From positions 35,602 to 99,601 of the forward strand of contig CANLMN010000017.1 of assembly GCA_947492105.1 (NCBI GenBank): a DNA stretch of 64,000 nucleotides. Direction: 5' to 3'. Source of the stretch: an uncultured Aquimarina sp. GTDB taxonomy: Bacteria; Bacteroidota; Bacteroidia; Flavobacteriales; Flavobacteriaceae. The translations under genes were made by a program, and so were the position numbers. Under the pieces are notes generated by a model, which was not told the origin of the DNA, did not search any database, and was given only the letters and a program-made list of their open reading frames with translations. Below, piece after piece: positions 45,180 to 55,236 of the stretch (its first letter is position 1; each line of letters begins with the position of its first letter).

Positions 45180-46073
45180 ATGAAAGTACTTGAATTAAAT
45201 TACAAGCTTACAGCAATTTCTTCTTTAATGGTTCTAGGAACCTTTTTATCTTGTCAGGTGGAAGATGTGTCATCGGATACTGATGCCGTTTCAGAAGATT
45301 TAACTACCATCGAATTAGCGTCAAAGATTGGAGCGTTACATTGTGAACGTGGTGGAATGAATTCTGAGAGAACTATTGGTGATATGGCTAGACCTGTCAA
45401 TTTTGGAAAGATTGATGACAGAAGTTGTTACTCTAATTACTCACAAACTAAAATAGGTTCCGTAATATACGGCAATTATAATATTGCAGCAGGATCTAAT
45501 CACTTAGATACTAGTTTGCAACCAAGGATAGAGCGGTCTCTTCCTAGAGCTAATAGCAACGTAGGTAGTTTTGTAGAGTTCAAGGGAAAGGTTAGGATTC
45601 TCGAAGTTGGAAAAACAAAAGATGATAAGCATAGTGGTACATATATAGCACAGGCCAAAGGAAAACACACTGGAGGCGGTGGTTCTCCAGATCCAGCTAT
45701 TTGTTTGTTCTTAGCAAAACCAGTTTATGGTAAAGATGCTCAAGGTAGATGGACGCAAGTGTCGTTTGATATCTATAGAGAACAAATTAAGACTAGAGGA
45801 GGATCAGGAGATTCTGGAAGAAAATTAGTGTTACTAACTAATATCAAAAAAGGAGTAGGAACTTCTTTTGAGCTAAAAGTAGGTTTTAGAAAAGCAAATG
45901 GAAAAAAAGTACACTACGCTAATGCAAAAATTGGAGGAAAGAATTTCTTTTGGGATATTCCAGAACCATATAGAGGAAGAGAATCTGGTATAAGATACGG
46001 AGCATATAGAGTAAAAGGAGGTATCGCGCGTATCCAATGGGCAAGTACTAGCTTTACAAGAGTAAGTAAATAG
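45180..46073 (+). CDS. Jelly-roll-like surface lipoprotein, tandem paralog 4
   Basis: 297 residues. The signal ends FLSC (Cys25), followed by QVED, again an acidic post-Cys signal. The mature Cys residues occur in LHCERGG, RSCYSN and PAICLFL. Core blocks are retained (QPRIERSLPR, YIAQAKGKH, PAICLFLAKP, GIRYGAYRVKGGIA). The sequence from residue 150 on is close to paralogs 1-2, while KTRGGSGDSGRK resembles paralog 3, hinting at recombination between copies. It is an independent unit. Confidence 0.75.
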   Translation: MKVLELNYKLTAISSLMVLGTFLSCQVEDVSSDTDAVSEDLTTIELASKIGALHCERGGMNSERTIGDMARPVNFGKIDDRSCYSNYSQTKIGSVIYGNYNIAAGSNHLDTSLQPRIERSLPRANSNVGSFVEFKGKVRILEVGKTKDDKHSGTYIAQAKGKHTGGGGSPDPAICLFLAKPVYGKDAQGRWTQVSFDIYREQIKTRGGSGDSGRKLVLLTNIKKGVGTSFELKVGFRKANGKKVHYANAKIGGKNFFWDIPEPYRGRESGIRYGAYRVKGGIARIQWASTSFTRVSK

Positions 46074-46137
46074 TCCGAAGTTAAGAAGATCGATTCGTTT
46101 ATTTTGTAATAGGAATATGCTATATCGTGACAATATG

Positions 46138-46167
46138 AAAAGACCATCCGATAGGATGGTCTTTTTT
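46138..46167 (+). terminator. Terminator of paralog 4
   Basis: Perfect 12-bp stem AAAAGACCATCC / GGATGGTCTTTT with a GATA loop and T-run. Confidence 0.9.
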
Positions 46168-46218
46168 TATGCGTTTCATTTTTGTTTTGAATGAGATTTG
46201 TAAAAGGGATACAAGCTT

Positions 46219-46380
46219 ATATCATTTAGAAAATAATTACAGGCTAATAATTCGGTTCTTTTTCTACTATTTTTTCGCTAAAAAATTAAATCGTAGCTAA
46301 GGTTATGCTTGAATTTTATGGCTCAAACTATCGAAAAATAGTTCAATTATTTTAGCCGACAATTACATTTTAACTGGTAT
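46219..46380. repeat. Interspersed palindromic repeat family 1, copy b
   Basis: A 162-bp copy closely matching 4387-4550 (AATAATTACAGGCTAATAAT on the left, TTACATTTTAACTGGTAT on the right). Confidence 0.8.
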
Positions 46381-46422
46381 TATCTAGTTGTACAATGTAA
46401 TCGTAGCCCAAAATAATGCTAT

Positions 46423-46454
46423 TGGTCCCAGTAAATTCAAAGGAAAAATGGTTT
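46423..46454. repeat. Family 2 repeat fragment
   Basis: CCCAGTAAATTCAAAGGA followed by AAAATGGTTTTAT, matching only the right end of the family. Confidence 0.5.
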
Positions 46455-47299
46455 TATTGATAGGTGTAGGTCATGCTATCCATTTCACTGAGTCTGAAAT
46501 ATCCAAATGGAAAATTGTCGGGTTTAGTGAGGTTTACACAGTTTCCTTTTGCTGTGGCTGGCGCTATAGAAAATGGTCCTGAATTAGCATTAGATTGCTC
46601 GCGCACAATACTCAGATAATTATAGAAACGTTCTGAGATGCCAAAAAGCTTAATGTCAAATACATCTCCAGCGAGATATTCACGTATTTTTTCTTTTTCT
46701 GGGTCTTCCTCGTAATCACTAGAGTAAGAATTTTCTACCTCATTACCATTCACGAAAGTATCCGGAAAAAAGTCAACTGTTTTCTTTGGTTGGAAATCAG
46801 GAGAAATATTCGTTAGATAGTAGTTTTCTTCATCTTCTGGGTCATTATAGAAAAGGGAGATTATAGGGATTTCTTCACCACCAATTTCTACTATTCGTTG
46901 TTCTACGCGATCAATATTAGTTACCCCAATCATGGTTTCTATAGCGCGATATGTTTCGTTTTGATAGTTGATAGTCAAGGTGTAGGTAGCTCCAATTTCT
47001 GGAGAGAACTCTGTGGTTGTGTATACTCCATCAGATGTTTCTGAGAATGGGAATTCTGTTCCGTTTTCATGTGCAATTACTACAGTTGCACCAGTGGCGT
47101 TACTAATTTTTTGTTCAAAGAATGGAGTGGTTTGTCGTAAGACGATAGTTTGCTCGTTACCAGTAGTTCCTTTTTCCCAGTTGATAAGAGCTTCTATAAC
47201 CAATTTTGGAGGTGCATCGTTGAGGTCAACATCAACAACATCTTCACATCCTATAAAGGTAAAAGTAATTGCGATTAATGCGATAATATATTTTTTCAT
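46454..47299 (-). CDS. DUF4249-family lipoprotein
   Basis: 281 residues. A lipoprotein signal ends FIGC (Cys18), then EDVVDVDLNDAPPKLVIEAL, the standard opening of DUF4249 proteins. These are encoded with a TonB receptor as here (its gene ends 6 bases upstream) and probably act as its surface partner. The end of the gene overlaps the family 2 fragment by a base. Confidence 0.9.
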   Translation of the reverse strand: MKKYIIALIAITFTFIGCEDVVDVDLNDAPPKLVIEALINWEKGTTGNEQTIVLRQTTPFFEQKISNATGATVVIAHENGTEFPFSETSDGVYTTTEFSPEIGATYTLTINYQNETYRAIETMIGVTNIDRVEQRIVEIGGEEIPIISLFYNDPEDEENYYLTNISPDFQPKKTVDFFPDTFVNGNEVENSYSSDYEEDPEKEKIREYLAGDVFDIKLFGISERFYNYLSIVREQSNANSGPFSIAPATAKGNCVNLTKPDNFPFGYFRLSEMDSMTYTYQ

Positions 47300-47305
47300 C
47301 TTGAT

Positions 47306-49681
47306 TTAGAATTTGAAATTATACGTAGCGGAAGGTATAAGTGTTCCGAAAATGGATAGTTGTCTGGCTTCATTCATTCCTGTTTCGGCATTTTCATAAA
47401 AGTTTATAGAAGCCGCATTTTTGCGGGCATAAACGTTGTAAATACCAAAAACCCACTCTCCATGCCATTTTCTATTCGTGTTTTGCTTTGGCGTCCATGT
47501 TGCGGAGATGTCTAACCGGTGATATGAGGGGAGTCGCTTATCATATCTAGAGGAAAAACTGGGGACAACAAATTCGTCAAAGGTGTACTGGGCAGATGGA
47601 AAAGTTGTTGGGCGTCCAGTTTGATAGGCAAAATTAGCACCAAAGCTCCATTTTTTTGATAGTTCGTAACTTGCTGTAATTGATAGGTCATGTGTTCTGT
47701 CATAAGGCGTGTTGTACCATTTTCCGTTATTAATGCCTGTTTCTATCGGTGTTCTTCCCGGTACACGTTGCTCAGATTTGGATAGTGTGTAACTGAGCCA
47801 ACCTGTTAGTTTTCCTGTATTTTTTCTGAACAAAAATTCCAGGCCATACGCTCTAGATTCACCTACAAGGAGTTCTTGTTCGATGGCATTATTGGCAATG
47901 ATGTCAGCGCCATCAATATAGTCCAAACGGTTTTGTACAGTTTTGTAATAGAGTTCTGTTTCTATAGAATATTGGTCTTCTTTGAGATTACGGAAATAGC
48001 CGATGCCATACTGATCCGAAATTTGTGGGTCAATATACTTTCCACTCGGTGCCCATACATCTAACGGAGTGGGGGAGTTTGTGTTGGAGATCAAATGAAT
48101 GTACTGGTTCATACGTTGATAACTTCCTTTGATTGAGGAATTTTCATTGAGTTGGTACGCTGCAGAAAATCGGGGTTCTAGACCATCGAAATCTTTGATT
48201 GTGGAACCGCTTTCAAAATCTTGACTTCCTGTAGGGTCTGCACGTTCGTAGATGTCTAGCAGTGGATCATATGTGACAGCTAAGTCATTGGTATACGTGT
48301 TTAGGGATTGCCCGCCAAGTCGATAGAACTGACTGTATCGCAGGCCGTATTCTAATGTGAGTTTTTTGTTAATTTTGTGTTCAGCACTCAGATAAACAGC
48401 AGGTTCAAAAGCTTTCTTTTTGTCGAGTTGATTAGGGTTGATAAAAGAATCAGTATCTGTTGGGACAATTTCACCTGGGTTAAAATTGTAAAGCAACCCG
48501 TTAAAACCAAAATCCAATTTTAAGTTATTGTTGAGGTAGTATTTTAGGTCATACTTTGCGTTTAGGTTTTCTATAGAAGATTTCCAATCAAATTTCACAA
48601 AATCCAACCCAAGGACATAATTGTATTTACTGTAAATAAGAGATAGATTGGAGAATAGTTTGTCAGAAAACAAATGATTCCATCTCGCATTTAATGTGCT
48701 ATTTCCGTAGTCATTTGTAAGTGCATTGGCGATTTCAAAAGTGTCATTGCCAAAATAGCCAGAAAGAAAAATCTTATTGTTTTTATTGATTCGATAAGAA
48801 AATTTAGCATTAAAATCATAAAAACCAACCCGATTCGGGTTGTCTATAAGTTTTAAGAAAACATTGGCATAAGAGGTTCTTCCTGCCAATAGAAAAGAAC
48901 CTTTTTCTTTTTTTATAGGACCTTCTACGAGTAATCTGCTAGAGATAAGGCCTACCCCTCCATTAAAATGATATTCTTTGGTATTTCCGTCCTTTTGCCT
49001 TGCATCTAAGATAGAAGAGATTCTGCCTCCATAGCGTGCAGGGGTGCCTCCTTTGTAGAGTTTGATATCTTTGATTGCATCGGCATTAAAAACTGAGAAA
49101 AATCCAAATAAGTGAGAGGTATTGTAGAGTACGGCTTCATCTAATAATACGAGATTCTGGTCCGCTGCACCACCACGGACATTGAAGCCAGAGGCACCCT
49201 CTCCACTGTTCGTTACTCCTGGTAGTAGTTGGATGGATTTTAGAATGTCAACTTCTCCTAATACTACAGGTATTTTCTTGATAGATGCCGCATTGAGTGT
49301 GTTCACACTCATTTGAGGTTTCTTGATGTCGGTTCTGGTTTGCTCTGTAGAGATGATAACTTCGTCTAGGGAAACATTTTCTTCTTCTAGTTCAAAGTTA
49401 AGGCGAGTGTTTTGATTAAGAAAAATTTCTTTTTCTTGTCTAGTGTATCCCAAATAACTTATAATCAATATGTAATTTTCCTTGGGGGCAGAAATGGAGA
49501 AAAAACCATATTCATTAGTTATAGTTCCAAGGTTCGTGTCTTTAAGAAAAACGCTAACTCCTAGAAGCGTTTCTCCGTTTTTTTGATCCGTAATCGTACC
49601 GCTAATAGTATGTTTTTCTTGTGCAAAAACGATATACGGAAATACCAGAAAGCAACATAATGCTGCAATTTTTTGTCTCAT
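47306..49681 (-). CDS. TonB-dependent outer membrane receptor
   Basis: 791 residues. A signal peptide (about 1-20) is followed by a carboxypeptidase-D-like domain (about 24-105; ISGTITDQKNGETLLGVSV), a plug domain (about 120-230; GFNVRGGAADQNLVLLDEA), and a beta-barrel ending ATYNFKF with terminal Phe. It is of the type paired with DUF4249 rather than SusD. The transported substrate is unknown. It forms an operon with the DUF4249 gene. Confidence 0.93.
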   Translation of the reverse strand: MRQKIAALCCFLVFPYIVFAQEKHTISGTITDQKNGETLLGVSVFLKDTNLGTITNEYGFFSISAPKENYILIISYLGYTRQEKEIFLNQNTRLNFELEEENVSLDEVIISTEQTRTDIKKPQMSVNTLNAASIKKIPVVLGEVDILKSIQLLPGVTNSGEGASGFNVRGGAADQNLVLLDEAVLYNTSHLFGFFSVFNADAIKDIKLYKGGTPARYGGRISSILDARQKDGNTKEYHFNGGVGLISSRLLVEGPIKKEKGSFLLAGRTSYANVFLKLIDNPNRVGFYDFNAKFSYRINKNNKIFLSGYFGNDTFEIANALTNDYGNSTLNARWNHLFSDKLFSNLSLIYSKYNYVLGLDFVKFDWKSSIENLNAKYDLKYYLNNNLKLDFGFNGLLYNFNPGEIVPTDTDSFINPNQLDKKKAFEPAVYLSAEHKINKKLTLEYGLRYSQFYRLGGQSLNTYTNDLAVTYDPLLDIYERADPTGSQDFESGSTIKDFDGLEPRFSAAYQLNENSSIKGSYQRMNQYIHLISNTNSPTPLDVWAPSGKYIDPQISDQYGIGYFRNLKEDQYSIETELYYKTVQNRLDYIDGADIIANNAIEQELLVGESRAYGLEFLFRKNTGKLTGWLSYTLSKSEQRVPGRTPIETGINNGKWYNTPYDRTHDLSITASYELSKKWSFGANFAYQTGRPTTFPSAQYTFDEFVVPSFSSRYDKRLPSYHRLDISATWTPKQNTNRKWHGEWVFGIYNVYARKNAASINFYENAETGMNEARQLSIFGTLIPSATYNFKF

Positions 49682-49936
49682 TATAGGTTTTTAGATGGTT
49701 TAAATACAAAGACGTTATAAAATGCTTTTTGTTGCAGTATAGATGTTACAATAAAGTCAATTTGTATCATGTGAGAATTTTAAATGATACTGAAAAGAGT
49801 GGTAAGATTTTTTTATTTCCGTTTTGGTAAAAGCGCTAAGTATACTATAGCGCTATGGCTTACTTTTAATCTAAAGCTGTAGCAGAAAATCACTCTATAA
49901 TGACAAATAATATTTTGTTGATATCTAAACGATCAA

Positions 49937-50866
49937 TCAAGCATTGCTTTTTCGCTTAGCTGCAGTAGTCATAAAAAAGAGGCCAATCAACATAAATGGA
50001 ATACTGAGCCATTGACCTGTAGATAGTGCGTCTGCTGCTGCCGATTCAAAGCCGCCTTGGCTCTTTTTGACATATTCTACAAGAAAACGAACAAAGAATA
50101 TTCCGAACATGTAAATTCCGAAAAGGAATCCTAAATCCTTGCGTTTATCTGTTTTCCAATAAACAAAAAGGAGTATAAAGGAAACGAAAATATAACCGAA
50201 TGATTCGTATAACTGCGCGGGGTGTCGGTAGGGGATGCTATTGAGGATCTCGGCAAATTCAGGCTTTTCTACAATAGCAGCATAGGCATCATTAATATTT
50301 TTAATACCAGTTTTTTTAACTACATCGAATTTGTTGATTCCATCTCGGATGAATTTGACTCCAGTAGGGAAATCACCAGAAGGTTCTCCAATAATTTCTG
50401 AATTGATAAAATTACCAATCCGAACAAAAATACCTCCAAAAGCTGCAGGTATCGTTACACGATCCAAAACCCAGAGAGTAGGTTTGGCAATTTTTTTTCC
50501 GTAAAGATACATCGCAATGATAAAAGCGATGGCAGCACCATGACTGGCTAATCCTCGAAAACCGGTAAATTCAAAAGCTGGGTCAAAACGAAAGGGGAGA
50601 AAAATCTCTAAAAGATGATTTTTGAAGTACCCCCAATCATAAAACAACACATGCCCCAAACGAGCTCCAATTAAAGTTGCGACCACAGAATGGATAAAAA
50701 CACTATCCAACTGTTCCATAGACATTCCTTCACGGACATAGATTTTTCTCATTAAATAAAAGCCTAGAGAAAAGGCAACCACAAACATTAAACTGTAAAA
50801 GTGGAGCGTAAAAAAACCTAAATCAATCCCTTCGATAGGATTCCAAACAATTCTGTTGAGTAGCAT
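49937..50866 (-). CDS. lgt: Prolipoprotein diacylglyceryl transferase
   Basis: 309 residues, seven-span inner-membrane enzyme that transfers diacylglycerol to the lipobox Cys of prolipoproteins, including the many lipoproteins in this window. Motifs: GARLGHVLFYDW, GRIG-like VRIGNFINSEIIG, and HPAQLYES. A stretch of about 35 residues (FIRDGINKFDVVKKTGIKN...) between the GNFINSE and HPAQLYE motifs looks like a Bacteroidota insertion. Confidence 0.96.
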   Translation of the reverse strand: MLLNRIVWNPIEGIDLGFFTLHFYSLMFVVAFSLGFYLMRKIYVREGMSMEQLDSVFIHSVVATLIGARLGHVLFYDWGYFKNHLLEIFLPFRFDPAFEFTGFRGLASHGAAIAFIIAMYLYGKKIAKPTLWVLDRVTIPAAFGGIFVRIGNFINSEIIGEPSGDFPTGVKFIRDGINKFDVVKKTGIKNINDAYAAIVEKPEFAEILNSIPYRHPAQLYESFGYIFVSFILLFVYWKTDKRKDLGFLFGIYMFGIFFVRFLVEYVKKSQGGFESAAADALSTGQWLSIPFMLIGLFFMTTAAKRKSNA

Positions 50867-50973
50867 GAGTGTTTTTTGAATTTATAAAGTAAAGATAGGT
50901 AAAAAAATAAGGTAATGAATGAAAACTAGAAGGCTTCAATAGTTTCATTGTGGAGTAGCTGGTAATATTTTTT

Positions 50974-51198
50974 TCAAGGAACGGGATCGTAGCCTTTTTT
51001 ACCCCACGGATGACAACTAAAAATACGTTTAGTGGATAGCCATCCGCCTTTTATAAGACCGTGTTTTTTTAAAGCCTCTAGTGTATAATGAGAGCATGTA
51101 GGCTCAAAACGGCAAGTAGCAGGTGTCAATGGTGAGATCAATAGTTGGTACACTCGAACCAGAAAAATAAAGGGCGCTATGAGTAATTTCTTTAGGAT
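50974..51198 (-). CDS. yidD: Membrane protein insertion efficiency factor YidD, no canonical start codon
   Basis: A frame encoding a complete YidD protein of about 74 residues: [20 protein letters not shown], then [29 protein letters not shown] and the terminal [14 protein letters not shown]. The family's expected start falls on ATC (51196-51198), directly before CTAAAGAAA. No ATG, GTG or TTG exists between it and the cysS stop, with which it is in frame. The first internal GTG would remove the membrane-binding helix. A rare start codon or read-through from cysS is implied. Confidence 0.8.
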   Translation of the reverse strand: MLKKLLIAPFIFLVRVYQLLISPLTPATCRFEPTCSHYTLEALKKHGLIKGGWLSTKRIFSCHPWGKKGYDPVP

Positions 51199-51210
51199 TT
51201 TTTGTAGTAA

Positions 51211-52713
51211 TTAATTAAGAGTATAACCTGTGCCATCACGACCATCTTTTAGTTGAATACCTAATGCTAATAATTCATCGCGTATTTTGTCACTCGTAGC
51301 AAAATCTTTATTAATTCTGGCTTCTGCTCGTAATTTGATGAGTAGCTCGACAGTACCAGATAATTTGTCTGTCATACCATCGCCAGAATTTGCACTAGTA
51401 CTATCGGTAAGTCCAAGAACGTCAAATACTAAGTCGTTTATTGTTTTCTGCAATAAAGTTAGATCTGAAGTGCTGATAGTCGCTTTTCCTTCTTTGAGTG
51501 TGTTGATGAATTTTACAACATCAAATAAGTGTGCGATGAGTATTGGGCTATTAAAATCATCATTCATGGCATCGTAACAAAGCTGTCTCCAAGCAGGAAT
51601 GTCAAATCCTTTGGTTTCATTACTTGCAGTGAGTTGAGGCAGTGCTTTGATCGCTTCCATCAATCGGTTAAACCCTTTTTCTGAGGCTTCGAGGGCGTTA
51701 TTCGAAAAATCTAATATACTGCGATAATGTGCTTGTAGCATGAAAAATCGAGCAACTGAGGGAGCAAATGCCTTGTTTAGTTTGTCTGTGTCGCCAGTAA
51801 AAATTTCTACGGGTTCAATGGTATTCCCTGTGGATTTGGACATTTTTTTGCCATTTAGCGTTAGCATGTTGGCATGCATCCAATAGTTTACTGGTGTTTT
51901 GCCACAAGCTGCTTCACCTTGAGCAATTTCGCACTCATGATGAGGGAATTTCAGGTCCATACCGCCACCATGAATATCAAATTCTTCTCCAAGGTATTTG
52001 GTGCTCATTACGGTACATTCCAAGTGCCAACCAGGGAATCCATCACTCCATGGTGATGGCCAACGCATAATATGTTCAGGATCTGCTTTTTTCCAAAGTG
52101 CAAAATCTTGTGGATTTTTCTTGTCACTCTGCGCTGCGAGCTCTCGAGTATTGGCAATCATATCTTCTAGATTACGACCACTTAATTTGCCATAATTATG
52201 TGTCTCATTAAATTTTTTGACATCAAAATATACAGAGCCATTGGTTACATAGGCAAAGCCGTTTTCGATAATTGTTTTAATGATTTCTATCTGCTCAATA
52301 ATATGTCCTGTAGCGGTAGGTTCGATACTTGGTGGTATCGTATTGAATTGAGATAAGATATTGTGGAAGTCTACGGTGTACCGCTGTACTATTTCCATAG
52401 GCTCTAGTTGTTCTAGTCGCGCTTTTTTTGCTACCTTGTCCTCTCCGATATCACCATCATTTTCCAAATGACCTGCATCTGTGATGTTTCGTACATAGCG
52501 GACTTTATATCCCAAATGTTTGAGATAGCGGAATACCAAGTCAAAAGAGATAAAGGTTCTGCAATTTCCCAAATGTACATTGCTGTAAACAGTAGGACCG
52601 CAGACATACATTCCTATATATCCTTCTGTTATAGGTGTAAAAACTTCTTTTTCTCCTTTTAAAGAATTGTAAATATGTAATTCTTGAGATGAATATAGTG
52701 GAACAGGTGTCAT
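51211..52713 (-). CDS. cysS: Cysteinyl-tRNA synthetase
   Basis: 500 residues, class I. The HIGH-like motif is in [13 protein letters not shown], the KMSKS motif in [10 protein letters not shown]. Zinc-site residues appear in YVCGPT, HLECTVM and HHECEIAQ. The C-terminal anticodon-binding region ends [12 protein letters not shown]. It charges tRNA-Cys. The next gene downstream (yidD) follows in the same frame after its TAA. Confidence 0.97.
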   Translation of the reverse strand: MTPVPLYSSQELHIYNSLKGEKEVFTPITEGYIGMYVCGPTVYSNVHLGNCRTFISFDLVFRYLKHLGYKVRYVRNITDAGHLENDGDIGEDKVAKKARLEQLEPMEIVQRYTVDFHNILSQFNTIPPSIEPTATGHIIEQIEIIKTIIENGFAYVTNGSVYFDVKKFNETHNYGKLSGRNLEDMIANTRELAAQSDKKNPQDFALWKKADPEHIMRWPSPWSDGFPGWHLECTVMSTKYLGEEFDIHGGGMDLKFPHHECEIAQGEAACGKTPVNYWMHANMLTLNGKKMSKSTGNTIEPVEIFTGDTDKLNKAFAPSVARFFMLQAHYRSILDFSNNALEASEKGFNRLMEAIKALPQLTASNETKGFDIPAWRQLCYDAMNDDFNSPILIAHLFDVVKFINTLKEGKATISTSDLTLLQKTINDLVFDVLGLTDSTSANSGDGMTDKLSGTVELLIKLRAEARINKDFATSDKIRDELLALGIQLKDGRDGTGYTLN

Positions 52714-52773
52714 GATAGGTGTGATGAATCTCTTTTTAGTAAAACATTTGGGTAAAAATAGCGATTTTTGAGC

Positions 52774-53442
52774 CTAAAATTTGGTGTCTAATTTAATATA
52801 ATCCAAGAATTCTCGTCTAACGGTATTTTCTTTGAATTTTCCACCAAATTCACTTGTAACTGTACTGCTTTCTATATCATTAATTCCTCTAGAATTTACG
52901 CATAGATGTTTGGCATCAATTACACATGCAACATCTTCTGTGCCTAATGCTCTTTGTAACTCTTGTACAATTTGCATGGTCATTCGTTCTTGTACCTGCG
53001 GGCGTTTGGCATAATGAGTGACAATACGATTCATTTTGGATAAACCGACCACTGTACCACTAGAAATATATGCAATATGAGCGCGGCCTATGATTGGAAG
53101 CAGGTGATGTTCGCAGGTCGAGTAGACAGTAATATTCTTCTCTACCAGCATTTCTCCGTACTTATAAGGGTTCTTGAATACAGAGGCTTTGGGTTTGTTG
53201 TCAGGATTGAGACCTGCAAAAATTTCATTGACAAACATTTTTGCAACACGTTTCGGAGTGCCTTGTAGACTGTCGTCTGTAAGGTCGAGTCCCAAGGTTT
53301 CCATAATATGCTGTACATTCTTCTGTATGAGAGCGATTTTTTCTTCATCACTTTTGTCAAAAGCATCTGCTCTCATGGGGTTTGTGGCGCTAGTTCCAAT
53401 GTGGTTGTCGCCAAGAGCGTCAACGGCTTTTTCTGTCTTCAT
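52774..53442 (-). CDS. folE: GTP cyclohydrolase I
   Basis: 222 residues from ATG 53442 (MKTEKAVDALG); a GTG two codons earlier is less likely. It catalyses the first step from GTP toward tetrahydrofolate and pterins. The zinc motif CEHHLLPIIGRAHIAYIS and later HLCVNSRGI carry the Cys and His ligands, and SKMNRIV and RPQVQERMT are standard. A TATCTTTG box on the - strand (53466-53473) may be its promoter. Confidence 0.97.
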   Translation of the reverse strand: MKTEKAVDALGDNHIGTSATNPMRADAFDKSDEEKIALIQKNVQHIMETLGLDLTDDSLQGTPKRVAKMFVNEIFAGLNPDNKPKASVFKNPYKYGEMLVEKNITVYSTCEHHLLPIIGRAHIAYISSGTVVGLSKMNRIVTHYAKRPQVQERMTMQIVQELQRALGTEDVACVIDAKHLCVNSRGINDIESSTVTSEFGGKFKENTVRREFLDYIKLDTKF

Positions 53443-53604
53443 GAACACTAATTAATTACGAAGTGCAAAGATACGATTTTTTCTAATTTGGGAGTGTGAT
53501 CTTGCCAAGACAAAGTTTTGGTCGATCAAATGTATTCGAGTGTATTGTTGATAATACATTTATTGATAGATATTGATGTTTTCTGGAATTGCTGATAAGG
53601 TTCT

Positions 53605-55197
53605 TTATAGGTTTAGACTTAAAGTAGCGGTGATGCTATTGTTTCTAGAATTTATTTGTGTGGTGTTTGTGAAACCACTGTTTGGGTAGAATTCTTGATT
53701 ACGATTTTGTTCGCTGCGATCATATGCAAGATCAACTTTGATTTTTCCAAAATTGTATCCAAGGCCGATTGCATATCCCCTGGTGCTGCCTGTATAAGGA
53801 TTTCTTGTGGTGGTTTTGTATGGGCTTTCTTCATATCTAAAGCCAGCTCTATAGCTCCAGTTTTCTTGGCGATATTCACCACCAACACGGAATGCAGATG
53901 TGGCTTTGAATGTTTCTTTTATAGCGATGTTGAGATCGTTAAAACCGCTCCCGAACTCATCACTATATCTTGTGTTACTGTAGTCTTTGTAGCTGTAGTC
54001 AAAGCTAATTAATCCTTGTTTGCCGAATAGTATCGCCGCACTGGCAGTTAGTTTTCCTGGGGTGCGAAGTTGGTAATCTGGGAGAATGGTAACGACATTC
54101 GGATTAGCGTTAAGTCTTAATGTGTTATTTGACGATCGAGAGATAACATCTTGATTTATTTCTGTAGGAATTTCATTAATGTCATCCGTATCTAGGATAT
54201 TGGTCAAGCGTTGTGAAATTTCTTCTGTTATGGTGTTCCAAGTTGGAGATTCATAAGAAAGCCCCGCGCGAAACTGATCTGTAACTTTGGCAATAACACC
54301 GAGATTAAGGGAGAATCCAGAGCTGATAGAAGTAAGGTTATTGCGAAAGATAACCTCGTCAATAGGGCTGTCTGGATCGTTGTCTAGTTCCGAAAACTCT
54401 GTGATTTTTGTACTTGTAGCGCTATGAGAATTTAGATTCAGACCAAAATAGTAATTCTCTGCAACTTGCAGTCCTAGGTTAGCAGTGAATTTGCCAGCAA
54501 ACCCTGAGCTTGTGTATGTGTATTGTTGATCAAAAGGGGCGTTACCCAATGTTGTTCGGTATTCAGTGTTCTCAGGATCTTCAGAGACAGGAACAATGAT
54601 GTTTGCTTCTAAGGCTAAAAAAGCCTGTTGCGCTGCAAATCCTAAATTACGATCGTCTCCAATATCTAAATAGGCATCGGTTAGAGATTCGCCAGGACGT
54701 CTGAGAAGATTATTCAGGGCAAAGTTTCCTGCATCTGTTAAAAAATAACTATCAACAGAAGTGTTGCTAAGCCCGGATGCAACAAACAAATCTCTAAAAT
54801 CAGCTGTTTGATTATAGGTGAGAGCCAAAGTTAATTTGTTAATTCCAGAATCAGAAGCGTTATTCGCGAAGACAAATACGGCTCCTAGTTGATTAAAATT
54901 AAGGTTTGTTTCTTGCGATAAAAGGGTGTTTCTAAAATAAGACACGTCGTTAGTGCGGGTGTTGCCTGATAAGGTTACGGACCCAAAAGAATTCTTGAAC
55001 ACCGCAGATCCTGCTGGGTTTTCTGATAGGGCAGTGAGATCACCTCCTAGTGCCCCGAAGGCACCGCTCAAAGAGCGATAACGGGCGGTTCCTAGTGTTT
55101 CTTGTTGTGAGTATTGTAGTGTTTCTCCAATATTTTGTGCCTGACAAAGAGCTGCAAAAAACACTCCCACAATCAGTAGTAGATTCTCTTTTTTCAT
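53605..55197 (-). CDS. FadL/OmpP1-type outer membrane transport protein
   Basis: 530 residues. A signal peptide ends LCQAQ (about residue 21), followed by GTARYRSLSGAFGALGGDLT and ENPAG, typical of the FadL/TodX family N-terminal hatch, then a large beta-barrel ending TLSLNL. These channels import hydrophobic compounds such as fatty acids; the substrate here is unknown. It follows the low-complexity lipoprotein gene by about 40 bases and may be co-transcribed. Confidence 0.85.
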   Translation of the reverse strand: MKKENLLLIVGVFFAALCQAQNIGETLQYSQQETLGTARYRSLSGAFGALGGDLTALSENPAGSAVFKNSFGSVTLSGNTRTNDVSYFRNTLLSQETNLNFNQLGAVFVFANNASDSGINKLTLALTYNQTADFRDLFVASGLSNTSVDSYFLTDAGNFALNNLLRRPGESLTDAYLDIGDDRNLGFAAQQAFLALEANIIVPVSEDPENTEYRTTLGNAPFDQQYTYTSSGFAGKFTANLGLQVAENYYFGLNLNSHSATSTKITEFSELDNDPDSPIDEVIFRNNLTSISSGFSLNLGVIAKVTDQFRAGLSYESPTWNTITEEISQRLTNILDTDDINEIPTEINQDVISRSSNNTLRLNANPNVVTILPDYQLRTPGKLTASAAILFGKQGLISFDYSYKDYSNTRYSDEFGSGFNDLNIAIKETFKATSAFRVGGEYRQENWSYRAGFRYEESPYKTTTRNPYTGSTRGYAIGLGYNFGKIKVDLAYDRSEQNRNQEFYPNSGFTNTTQINSRNNSITATLSLNL

Positions 55198-55236
55198 ATG
55201 CTGTTTTTTTTGCTATTTTTTTTCGAAAACAAATAA

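Noticed and set aside
41180-46073. Firm annotation of the four paralogs as PL7 alginate lyases
   Set aside because: Only the order of three short motifs is suggestive; the classical QIH and YFKAGxY motifs are not present.
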